NCBI GenBank assembly: GCA_016872125.1
Contig: VHBD01000074.1
Location: 1-7,153, forward strand
Length of the DNA: 7,153 bases
Source of the DNA: Sphingomonadales bacterium
Lineage (GTDB): Bacteria > Bacteroidota > Bacteroidia > UBA7662
Direction of reading: 5' to 3'
Both the position numbers and the translations under genes were made by a program. Under the pieces are notes generated by a model. It was not told the origin of the DNA. It did no database searches and saw only the letters and a list, made by a program, of their open reading frames with translations. Shown here one piece after another: positions 1 through 5,993 of the stretch (its first letter is position 1; each line of letters begins with the position of its first letter).

Positions 1-2
1 TT

Positions 3-1145
3 GAAGTGACGACCAGTGAAGTTGTTGGTACTTTGAAATACCAAGGCGGTGCCTCGGTATTGGATAACAGCACGGTAACTTTGAGTGGGGCCGTTTCAGG
101 ATCCGCCACTACATCTGCATCCGGGGCATTTGCCTTCACAGGTCTAGGCAATGGCGCTGTGACCCTCACCGCAAGCACCAACAAGACTTGGGGTGGAATT
201 ACCGCTACGGACGCCTTGGCTACCACTCGTCACTACCAAGGAATTGGTTTGGTTAGCGGTTTGAATCTTGCTGCAGCTGATGTGAATCTTAGCGCCTTGG
301 TCAATGCAACCGATGCCTTGATGATTATCAACCGCTACAACGGATCGCGTAACAATTTCCCTGCCGGCGATTGGAAATTTGAATCGAAGAATTACAACTT
401 GAATCTTAGCGAAATCACCACGGATCTCTTTGGCATTGCCATCGGTGACGTTAACAATTCCTATTCTCCTGCTGCAGGTCGTCAATTCATAGGCCTGAAT
501 CTGGCTGAAGGTGGCGTTCAATCCATCAGTGATGAAAACTGGATGGATGTGCGTGTTGATCGTGCTTTGGAAATGGGTGCCTTGTCGTTGGCACTTGATA
601 TCCCAAGCGGTGTTCGTGTGGAGCAAGTGGTTTCCAATTTGGAGGGCGGTCGCTTTGACTACAATGTGCACAACGGTCAATTGCGCCTTACATGGTTTGA
701 TGTGGCCGGTGTGAAGTTGGTCCCTGGTCAGTCCTTGTTCCGTATGCGGATTGCCTCGGATCGTTCGGTCGCCGTGAGCGATTGGACCGTAGCAGAAGGT
801 TCAGAGATTGCTGACCCATTGGCCCAAGTCATGGAAATGGTTGGTCTGCGCATGCCTTCGCTTCGTGGGCTTCAGGCTGACCTGGTGGCCTCTGTTTATC
901 CTAACCCAACACAGGGCATGAGTTCGGTTCGTTTGAACCTGCCAGCGGCTGGTGAGTTGAAACTGCGCTTGGTGGATGTTTTGGGCAAGGTGGTGATGAG
1001 CCAGACGGTCACAAGCCAGGCCTTGAATACCGAATTGCCTGTGGATATGAGCTCTTTGGCGGCTGGCCGTTACGAGCTTCAAATTGAGCTGAATGCCGGT
1101 GGACGCAATTACCGCACCCACCTCCCTGTTCAACGCAGAGATTAA
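3..1145 (+). CDS. T9SS cargo protein, C-terminal part (dockerin-like, cohesin-like, type A sorting domain); 5' end outside window
   Basis: The reading frame is open to the left edge, so the GTG at 6 is probably internal and the gene is truncated by the window. Residue numbers count from that GTG. Residues ~7-57 resemble a small carboxypeptidase-regulatory-like beta domain. Residues ~65-155 are dockerin-like: a helix-like TDALATTRHYQG, a calcium-loop pattern D92-x-N94-x-S96-x6-D103, a matching helix ATDALMIINRY, and a closing GDVNNSYSP. Residues ~170-285 look like a cohesin-type beta domain (LSLALDIPSGVRVEQV, then a stretch ending FRMRIAS). Residues ~291-379 are a type A T9SS sorting tail, with YPNPTQG at 298-304, a LKLRLVDVLGKVV strand, and an LAAGRYELQIEL-type ending. 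The tail predicts export across the outer membrane by the T9SS and cleavage or attachment at the surface. The catalytic or adhesive part, if any, would be upstream. The sorting tail is certain; the cohesin reading is weaker. Confidence 0.88.
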   Translation, partial: EVTTSEVVGTLKYQGGASVLDNSTVTLSGAVSGSATTSASGAFAFTGLGNGAVTLTASTNKTWGGITATDALATTRHYQGIGLVSGLNLAAADVNLSALVNATDALMIINRYNGSRNNFPAGDWKFESKNYNLNLSEITTDLFGIAIGDVNNSYSPAAGRQFIGLNLAEGGVQSISDENWMDVRVDRALEMGALSLALDIPSGVRVEQVVSNLEGGRFDYNVHNGQLRLTWFDVAGVKLVPGQSLFRMRIASDRSVAVSDWTVAEGSEIADPLAQVMEMVGLRMPSLRGLQADLVASVYPNPTQGMSSVRLNLPAAGELKLRLVDVLGKVVMSQTVTSQALNTELPVDMSSLAAGRYELQIELNAGGRNYRTHLPVQRRD

Positions 1146-1161
1146 TCAGCTTAACCGCGAG

Positions 1162-1182
1162 CATTAGGGTTTTGCCCGAATG
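1162..1182 (+). terminator. Small imperfect hairpin preceding the main terminator
   Basis: CATT (1162-1165) pairs with AATG (1179-1182) and GGG (1167-1169) with CCC (1175-1177), leaving an A/G mismatch and a five-base loop, TTTTG. It starts 16 bases after the stop codon of the T9SS protein and lies directly before a much stronger hairpin. On its own it would be weak; it may only support the second structure. Confidence 0.35.
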
Positions 1183-1185
1183 TTA

Positions 1186-1217
1186 CACAAAGCCACCCGA
1201 AAGGGTGGCTTTGTGCG
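1186..1217 (+). terminator. Strong hairpin, probable transcription terminator of the T9SS cargo gene
   Basis: A perfect 13-bp stem, CACAAAGCCACCC (1186-1198) with its complement at 1203-1215, is closed by a GAAA tetraloop (1199-1202). GNRA-type loops are unusually stable. The downstream sequence is GCGTTTA rather than a long T-run, so classic intrinsic termination would be weak; the hairpin could also protect the 3' end of the mRNA. Its position between the stop at 1145 and the next gene fits an operon boundary. Confidence 0.7.
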
Positions 1218-1227
1218 TTTATGGTCA

Positions 1228-1235
1228 TAGATTTG
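1228..1235 (+). promoter_or_regulatory. TAnnTTTG box, candidate Bacteroidota -7 element for the lipoprotein gene
   Basis: TAGATTTG matches the Bacteroidota -7 consensus TAnnTTTG exactly. It lies three bases before the ATG at 1239, so transcription from it would give an almost leaderless mRNA. A TTTG at 1210-1213 is only 14 bases upstream, shorter than the usual ~19-21, and it overlaps the terminator stem. A single eight-base match can occur by chance. Confidence 0.3.
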
Positions 1236-1238
1236 GGC

Positions 1239-1376
1239 ATGTGGAAAATTTGGTTTGCTTTGCTGGCACTAGGTTTGCTAGGGGCATCCTGCCACCGAAA
1301 ATGCCCAGCCTACGCGCAACAGGATGGAATTAACCACGGCAAGGCAGTCGCTGCTGCACAAGGTTCCAAGGCTTAG
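1239..1376 (+). CDS. Small predicted lipoprotein, 45 residues
   Basis: ATG at 1239 opens a frame of 45 residues ending at TAG 1374-1376. An in-frame ATG at 1221 would add six residues, but the 1239 start places a basic residue just before the hydrophobic core. The product starts MWKIWFALLALGLLGASC: a short charged start, a hydrophobic stretch, then the lipobox LGASC, so signal peptidase II should cleave before Cys18 and lipidate it. The mature peptide would be ~28 residues, beginning CHRKCPAYAQ. A CPAY motif just after the lipidated cysteine is something I recall from other tiny Bacteroidota lipoproteins; this is recollection, not a search. The gene overlaps the start of the following barrel-like gene by 53 bases in another frame, which suggests translational coupling. 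Function unknown. Confidence 0.6.
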   Translation: MWKIWFALLALGLLGASCHRKCPAYAQQDGINHGKAVAAAQGSKA

Positions 1377-2184
1377 ATACCTTTTGATTAGAGGGTTAGG
1401 GCTTGCGTTCTTGGGTGCTTTATGGTGCCTGGGTTCAACATGCCTTGTTAAAGCTCAGAGCAGCGAATTTTATGGAAATTTTGATTGGGAACAGCGGAAT
1501 GCGGGTTCTTTGCCCACCTTCTACACGGCTTACAGCCTGGGTGGTGGTTTGCATACCGCAGGCTGGTGGTTAGGCGGCAAAAGCATTCAAAACAGAACTT
1601 TTGCGACAGAATCTCATTGGGAAGCCACGTTGTTCCGTTGGAAACACCCCCGGGCTTTCAAAACCCAGGTGAATCCGGAGGATCAAAACTCCACCTATAC
1701 CCCGGGATTACTGCACGAGACCTTCACTTTGAATCTTGGTTGGGGTACATCGTACCTGTGGATGGAAAAGGGCATTAACCATGGAATTGAATTGAGAGGA
1801 ACATGGTCCGGTGGTCTGGCTATGGGGATGCTCAAACCGGTGTATTTGCAAATTATTTATCCCAACGAGGATCCTAACACTTCCAAGGATCAGCCTTTTA
1901 TAGAGAAGGCTGAGGCGTATGATCCCGAAAAGCATAACACATCCAATATTGCCAAGGCCTCTCCTTGGTTCAAAGGTGTGGGTGATTTGCGGATCATACC
2001 GGGAATATATGTCAAAGGTGGATTATCCGCCGAATGGGGAAAGCAAAGCCGTTCACCGCAATGGGTCGAATTGGGCGTCATGGCGGGGGTGTTCCCCAAA
2101 CCATTGCCAACGATGGCGTGGGTGGAGAACAAACCATATTTGCTGGGTCTTTATTTGGCGTATCAAATGGGTCGTCGAAAATAA
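1324..2184 (+). CDS. Conserved hypothetical exported protein, probably outer-membrane beta-barrel-like
   Basis: The product is 286 residues. A long N-terminal region (1-44) carries a hydrophobic core, YLLIRGLGLAFLGALWCLG, and a plausible signal peptidase I site after VKA44, giving a mature start QSSEFYGNF. The rest is rich in Gly and aromatics, with alternating strand-like segments, for example FTLNLGWGTSYLW (~134-146), RIIPGIYVKGGLSAEWG (223-239), WVELGVMAGVF (247-257) and a final YLLGLYLAYQMGRRK (272-286). A C-terminal aromatic strand ending in a few basic residues is typical of Bacteroidota outer-membrane barrels. I recognise similar proteins in that phylum (conserved pieces LKPVYL, YDPEKHN, ENKPYLLGLY) but know no function. 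The ATG at 1324 lies inside the upstream lipoprotein gene; a slightly later start is possible because the stretch before the hydrophobic core is long for a signal peptide. Confidence 0.75.
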   Translation: MELTTARQSLLHKVPRLRYLLIRGLGLAFLGALWCLGSTCLVKAQSSEFYGNFDWEQRNAGSLPTFYTAYSLGGGLHTAGWWLGGKSIQNRTFATESHWEATLFRWKHPRAFKTQVNPEDQNSTYTPGLLHETFTLNLGWGTSYLWMEKGINHGIELRGTWSGGLAMGMLKPVYLQIIYPNEDPNTSKDQPFIEKAEAYDPEKHNTSNIAKASPWFKGVGDLRIIPGIYVKGGLSAEWGKQSRSPQWVELGVMAGVFPKPLPTMAWVENKPYLLGLYLAYQMGRRK

Positions 2185-2237
2185 ATTATGGCTGAATAGG
2201 GGTTCAATAACGGACTTCGGGGTTGGTGGATTGGCTG

Positions 2238-2245
2238 TACTTTTG
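2238..2245 (+). promoter_or_regulatory. TAnnTTTG box, candidate -7 element for lipA
   Basis: TACTTTTG matches the Bacteroidota -7 consensus TAnnTTTG. It is eight bases upstream of the ATG at 2254 and overlaps the GTG at 2245. If used, transcription would begin near 2249-2252, which would exclude the GTG and make ATG 2254 the start of lipA. No good TTG -33 element sits 19-21 bases upstream; TTCG at 2216-2219 is the nearest. Confidence 0.3.
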
Positions 2246-3180
2246 TGAGCAACATGCAGGATCATTCATCCACGATCATCGACCCTCCCAAGGCCATCGC
2301 AACCACGGAGAGGCCGCGCAAGCCTTCCTGGTTGAGGGTTAAATTGCCTACCGGGCCGGAGTATCGCAAGGTGAGGGGTTTGGTGGATCAGTACCAATTG
2401 CACACCATCTGCGAGAGTGGGAATTGTCCGAATATGGGGGAATGTTGGGGTGCTGGTACGGCAACGTTTATGATTTTGGGGAATGTATGCACGAGGGCAT
2501 GTTCTTTCTGTGCAGTAGCAACGGGAAGGCCCGGGTTTTTGGATTTGGAGGAGCCTTATCGGGTGGCGGAAGCGATTCGAAAAATGGAGGTACAGCATGC
2601 GGTAATTACCTCGGTGAACCGGGATGAATTGCCGGATCGAGGAGCGGGGGTCTGGGCGGCCACGGTGCGGGAAATCCGCAGGCAATCGCCGAAGACCACC
2701 ATGGAGACCCTGATCCCGGATGTCAAGGGAAATTGGGAAGCTTTGGACACCATTTTGGCTCAGCGCCCGGAGGTGGTATCGCATAACATGGAGACGGTGG
2801 CCCGCCTCTACCGGCAGGTCAGGCCACAGGCCCGCTACGAACGCAGTTTGGAACAATTGGCCCGCATTAAAGCCGCAGGCCTGCGCACCAAAACAGGTTT
2901 TATGGTGGGCCTGGGGGAGACCCCTTACGAGGTACGCCAAATTCTGGCTGATTTAATGCAGTGCGGGGTTGATGTGGTGACCATTGGTCAGTACCTGCAA
3001 CCCACCCAAATGCATTTGCCCGTTCACGAATTTGTCACACCGGAGCGTTTCAAGGAGTATGCCGAATGGGGTTTGGGCATGGGCTTGGATTGGGTGGAAT
3101 CGGGACCTTTGGTTCGTTCATCCTACCATGCTGAGCGGCATATTCATCGCAGAAATGGAGGGCAAAACCATGAGCAGTGA
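2245..3180 (+). CDS. lipA: Lipoyl synthase (radical SAM)
   Basis: LipA inserts two sulfur atoms into protein-bound octanoyl groups to make the lipoyl cofactor of pyruvate and 2-oxoglutarate dehydrogenases and the glycine cleavage H protein, in the cytoplasm. Both iron-sulfur motifs are complete: C56-x4-C61-x5-C67 for the auxiliary cluster that is consumed as sulfur donor, and C82-x3-C86-x2-C89 for the radical SAM cluster. The C-terminal RSSYHA (291-296) supplies the conserved serine of the auxiliary cluster. ITSVNRDELPDRGA (121-134) is a family signature with Asn where Asp is more usual. At 311 residues the length is normal. GTG 2245 and ATG 2254 are both possible starts and differ by three residues; a promoter-like box at 2238-2245 favours 2254. 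The 3' end overlaps the next gene by 11 bases. No lipB is visible in the window. Confidence 0.97.
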   Translation: MSNMQDHSSTIIDPPKAIATTERPRKPSWLRVKLPTGPEYRKVRGLVDQYQLHTICESGNCPNMGECWGAGTATFMILGNVCTRACSFCAVATGRPGFLDLEEPYRVAEAIRKMEVQHAVITSVNRDELPDRGAGVWAATVREIRRQSPKTTMETLIPDVKGNWEALDTILAQRPEVVSHNMETVARLYRQVRPQARYERSLEQLARIKAAGLRTKTGFMVGLGETPYEVRQILADLMQCGVDVVTIGQYLQPTQMHLPVHEFVTPERFKEYAEWGLGMGLDWVESGPLVRSSYHAERHIHRRNGGQNHEQ

Positions 3181-3478
3181 CAAAATTCAACGCTCGACCC
3201 ATCTTGGTTTGAAAGATTGGATTCAAGCGTGGGCAGGGCATTTTGGACATCAAAAACCTTTGCAGCAAGAGCTTATCCGCATCGCTTGGGAGCAATGTGC
3301 AGGCCCATTGATGGCCTCACAAACAACAGCCCTGCAATGGGATGGGGGTCATGTGGTGTACGTGCGTTTGGCTTCCTCGGCCGCAGCGCAGGAATTGCGG
3401 TTGAGGCAGCAGGAATGGCTCAAGGCCATGTCCCTCGCCCTGAAGGAAATTCAGATCAAAGAAATCAGAACATTTTAA
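3170..3478 (+). CDS. DUF721 / DciA-like protein
   Basis: A 102-residue product with the DUF721 pattern: a helical N-terminal part (GLKDWIQAWAGHFGHQKPL), then IRIAWEQCAGPLMASQTTALQWDGGHVVYVRLASSAAAQELRLRQQEW, in which the conserved features are W-x3-G, a central Thr, an L/V-x-V strand followed by Ser, and a QEL helix. DciA is the ancestral bacterial loader of replicative helicase DnaB; the Bacteroidota DUF721 proteins are short versions, so a role in replication is likely but inferred. ATG 3170 overlaps the lipA stop (shared bases 3170-3180), indicating translational coupling. An in-frame ATG at 3155 would add five residues. gpmA begins nine bases after its stop, so the three genes are probably co-transcribed. 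Confidence 0.8.
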   Translation: MSSDKIQRSTHLGLKDWIQAWAGHFGHQKPLQQELIRIAWEQCAGPLMASQTTALQWDGGHVVYVRLASSAAAQELRLRQQEWLKAMSLALKEIQIKEIRTF

Positions 3479-3487
3479 ACATTAATC

Positions 3488-4105
3488 ATGTCAGCAAGCG
3501 GTAGTACGTTGGTTTTGGTGAGACATGGGCAGTCGAAGTGGAATTTGGAAAATCGATTTACCGGATGGGTGGATGTGGATTTGACTGCGAAAGGTGAAGA
3601 AGAGGCGCGCTCGGCGGGTCAACGTTTGACGGGCTTGCGTTTTGACCAGGCCTTCTGTTCGGTCTTGACCAGGGCCAAGCGGACCTTGGACTATATTCTG
3701 GCCGAAGGAAGCCACTGCGATTGCCCCACCACCTGCGATGCGGCCTTGAACGAAAGAATGTACGGGGATTTGCAAGGTCTGAACAAGGACGAAACGGTGG
3801 CACGCTTCGGCGCGGAGCAGGTCCGCCAATGGAGACGCAGCTACGATATTCCTCCTCCGGGTGGCGAAAGCCTCAAGGATACCGCGGATCGGGTTATCCC
3901 CTACTACGAGGCCTGCATTGCTCCGTTGTTACGAGAAGGTCAAAATATCCTGGTGGTTGCCCATGGCAATTCCTTGAGGGCATTGGTCATGGCTTTGGAG
4001 GGACTAAGTCCGGAACAAATCCTGCAATTTGAACTCCCTACCGCCACGCCAAGGGTTTATCGTTTGGATGAAAATCTTCGCGTTTTGTCCGCGGAAATGA
4101 TTTGA
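3488..4105 (+). CDS. gpmA: 2,3-bisphosphoglycerate-dependent phosphoglycerate mutase
   Basis: This glycolytic and gluconeogenic enzyme interconverts 3- and 2-phosphoglycerate through a phosphohistidine. The signature LVRHGQSKWN is at residues 10-19, with the phosphorylated His13 and phosphate-binding Arg12. Other conserved elements are NRFTGWVDVDLT (22-33), Arg62, the acid/base Glu89 in NERMYGDLQG, PPPGGESL (122-129) and the second histidine His159 in AHGNSLRAL. At 205 residues it is the shorter bacterial form of dPGM, lacking part of the middle and tail of the ~250-residue E. coli enzyme. The ATG at 3488 lies nine bases after the DciA-like gene. Its last codon and TGA stop lie inside the first unit of a 23-bp tandem repeat. 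Confidence 0.96.
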   Translation: MSASGSTLVLVRHGQSKWNLENRFTGWVDVDLTAKGEEEARSAGQRLTGLRFDQAFCSVLTRAKRTLDYILAEGSHCDCPTTCDAALNERMYGDLQGLNKDETVARFGAEQVRQWRRSYDIPPPGGESLKDTADRVIPYYEACIAPLLREGQNILVVAHGNSLRALVMALEGLSPEQILQFELPTATPRVYRLDENLRVLSAEMI

Positions 4106-4174
4106 TTCATTCGGCAAAATTGATTTCATTCATCGGACAAAATTGATTTGATTCATTCGACAAAATTGATTTGA
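4099..4174 (+). repeat. Three 23-bp direct tandem repeats plus a 7-base partial copy
   Basis: Units are 4099-4121, 4122-4144 and 4145-4167, followed by GATTTGA at 4168-4174. Each unit starts GATTT(G/C)ATTCAT and ends CAAAATT. Units 1 and 3 differ at one position; unit 2 differs from them at about four or five. Unit 1 includes the last Ile codon and the TGA stop of gpmA; the array ends 31 bases before the moxR-like start. AT content is much higher than in the flanking genes. It may be a recent slippage duplication or a set of protein-binding sites; nothing in the sequence settles that. The pieces show no convincing long dyad, so a terminator is unlikely. Confidence 0.9.
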
Positions 4175-4205
4175 GCCACACCCCAAAGCGCGTTAAATTG
4201 CAGGC

Positions 4206-5174
4206 ATGAAATTGAATTACACATCGGACCGCGAAGCGGTGGACGGATTGAGCGCCTTGTACCGTGAATTTTCTACGGAGGCCGCCAAAGTCGTTGTTGG
4301 TCAAACGCAAGCCGTGCAGTCGGTATGGATGGCCTTGTTGGCCAACGGACATTGTTTCTTGGTTGGGGTTCCAGGCCTTGCGAAGACCACCTTGGTGCAA
4401 ACGATCAGCTCCGTATTGGATTTGAGCTTTAACCGGATTCAATTTACCCCGGATTTGATGCCTGGAGATATCACCGGTTCAGAGATTTTGGACCAAAACC
4501 GGGCTTTCAAATTCATCCCCGGGCCGTTGTTTGCCAACATGGTCTTGGCGGATGAGATTAACCGCACACCGCCCAAAACCCAGTCCGCCTTGTTGGAGGC
4601 CATGCAAGAGCGGCAACTCACCGTAGGAGGGCAAACCCATTGTCTTCCCTCGCCTTTCTTTGTTTTGGCGACCCAGAATCCCATTGAGCAAGAGGGTACC
4701 TACCCTTTGCCGGAGGCTCAACTGGACCGTTTCATGTTTCAGATTCGCATGCAGTACCCGAGCCTATCCGAAGAAATCCAGGTGGTTCGTCAAACCACCT
4801 CCTCCATCCCTGCTGCACCTAACAAGGTCATGGACGGGGAGACCTTGTTGTTTTTTCAACAATTAATTCGTCGAATGCCCGTTACAGACCATGTGCTGGA
4901 ATATGCAGTCAAATTGGCCGCCTCGACCCGACCTGGCTCGGAACAGGCCCGCGATTTCACCAAGGACTTGGTGCAATGGGGAGCGGGCCCCCGTGCGTCT
5001 CAATACTTGGTGCTGGGCGCAAAATGCCATGCAGCAACCCACGGAAAGTACAGCCCAGACATCGAAGACGTGAAGGCTGTCGCCCACGAAGTTCTCGCGC
5101 ATCGCATGGTTTTGAATTACAAAGCCGAAGCCCAGGGCCTCCATGCCGATGACCTCATTACACGCCTGCTTTAG
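4206..5174 (+). CDS. MoxR-family AAA+ ATPase
   Basis: MoxR ATPases are chaperone-like AAA+ proteins that usually work with DUF58 and von Willebrand A (VWA, BatA/BatB) partners in maturing enzymes or envelope complexes. All the nucleotide-binding motifs are present: Walker A GVPGLAKTT (54-62, Lys60), Walker B VLADE (113-117), sensor 1 ATQNP (155-159, Asn158), LDRF (173-176, Arg175) as probable arginine finger, and sensor 2 GPRAS (261-265, Arg263). The length of 322 residues is typical. ATG 4206 begins MKLNYTSDRE. The start is preceded by TTAAATTGC, a near match to the Bacteroidota -7 box, and by the 23-bp repeat array. Unlike the common arrangement, the next gene is not a DUF58 protein but a membrane zinc peptidase 85 bases downstream, so its partner is not visible here. 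Confidence 0.95.
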   Translation: MKLNYTSDREAVDGLSALYREFSTEAAKVVVGQTQAVQSVWMALLANGHCFLVGVPGLAKTTLVQTISSVLDLSFNRIQFTPDLMPGDITGSEILDQNRAFKFIPGPLFANMVLADEINRTPPKTQSALLEAMQERQLTVGGQTHCLPSPFFVLATQNPIEQEGTYPLPEAQLDRFMFQIRMQYPSLSEEIQVVRQTTSSIPAAPNKVMDGETLLFFQQLIRRMPVTDHVLEYAVKLAASTRPGSEQARDFTKDLVQWGAGPRASQYLVLGAKCHAATHGKYSPDIEDVKAVAHEVLAHRMVLNYKAEAQGLHADDLITRLL

Positions 5175-5259
5175 GCCGCTGTTTCGGTGGCTTGATTGAA
5201 TAATTTGAATTTGGCACGAAATTTGATGCAATCTTACCATAACCTCTAAACTTATTACC

Positions 5260-5940
5260 ATGACTTTTCCCATTGTCCTTATGCTGGGTATCATGCTCGC
5301 CAGTTGGCTGGTTGGTGCTCGTTTCAAAAATCGTTTCAAACTGTATGCGGCGACGCCTCTTTATTCCGGATTGACGGGTGAAGAGGTAGCAAGGCGGATG
5401 TTGTCCGAACATAACATTAGCAATGTTCAGGTGATTTCAACCCAAGGTCAATTGACCGACCATTACGACCCTACCAAGAGGACGGTCAATCTTAGCCATG
5501 AAGTTTTTTACGGTCGTTCAGTGGCCGCTGCGGCCGTTGCGGCCCACGAAGTAGGTCATGCGGTCCAACATGCCACCGCCTATTCATGGTTGCAATTCCG
5601 TTCCGCGATGGTGCCAGCCCTTAGTGTGACTAGCCGTTTCATGCCTTGGATACTCTTGATCGGCGTCCTTACTCTGCAGATTTTCCCTCAACTTTTGTTC
5701 TTAGGGATTATCCTTTTTGCCGGCACAACCCTTTTTACATTCGTGACCTTGCCGGTGGAATTTGACGCTTCGCGTCGCGCTCTTGTTTGGTTGGATCGCA
5801 GCAACATTACCCACAGCCAACAGCACACCATGGCCAAAGATGCCCTCCATTGGGCGGCCATGACTTACGTGATTGCAGCCCTTTCGTCCTTAGCGACCCT
5901 ACTGTATTACGTGTCCATTTTCATGAACCGCAGGAACTAA
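5260..5940 (+). CDS. YugP-like membrane zinc metallopeptidase (neutral zinc metallopeptidase 2 family)
   Basis: The 226-residue product carries the zinc-protease motif HEVGH at residues 96-100 within AAHEVGHAVQH; His96 and His100 would bind zinc, Glu97 would be catalytic, and Glu167 in LPVEFDASRRA is the likely third ligand. The N-terminus has a membrane segment (~4-20), followed by two hydrophobic segments (~115-163) and a final one (~198-218), so it is an integral membrane protein. GLTGEEVARRML and the DHYDP...VNLS stretch (68-79) are characteristic of the YugP family. Substrates are poorly known; a role in membrane protein quality control is only inferred. ATG 5260 is the only sensible start because it opens directly into the first membrane segment. 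Confidence 0.92.
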   Translation: MTFPIVLMLGIMLASWLVGARFKNRFKLYAATPLYSGLTGEEVARRMLSEHNISNVQVISTQGQLTDHYDPTKRTVNLSHEVFYGRSVAAAAVAAHEVGHAVQHATAYSWLQFRSAMVPALSVTSRFMPWILLIGVLTLQIFPQLLFLGIILFAGTTLFTFVTLPVEFDASRRALVWLDRSNITHSQQHTMAKDALHWAAMTYVIAALSSLATLLYYVSIFMNRRN

Positions 5941-5993
5941 TAATTCTTGGGGACGAAAATCCTTTATTCGAATATCATTTCGATAATAAACTT

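Noticed and set aside
144..680. 178-codon minus-strand frame inside the T9SS gene
   Set aside because: It lacks recognisable domains and lies fully inside a + strand gene with clear domain structure.
2266..2940. Long open frame (224 codons) on the minus strand across lipA
   Set aside because: lipA on the + strand has all catalytic motifs. The antisense frame has no recognisable domain and is a product of high GC.
2984..3169. Upstream extension of the DciA-like gene to 2984
   Set aside because: This region is the lipA 3' end in another frame; the DUF721 similarity begins after ATG 3170.
4099..4174. CRISPR array
   Set aside because: The 23-bp units are directly adjacent with no spacers between them, so this is a plain tandem repeat.
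5172..5192. Possible hairpin after the moxR-like gene (GCCGC...GTGGC)
   Set aside because: The stem is five base pairs with one G-T wobble, has no T-run, and is not distinguishable from chance.
5201..5208. TAATTTGA as a -7 promoter element for the zinc peptidase gene
   Set aside because: It lacks one base of the TAnnTTTG pattern and has no suitably spaced upstream TTG element; too weak to list.
5787..5993. Upstream extension of the six-repeat protein to a start at 5787
   Set aside because: The extension overlaps the 3' end of the zinc peptidase gene and would bury the signal peptide in the middle of the product. ATG 5994 starts exactly at the signal peptide.
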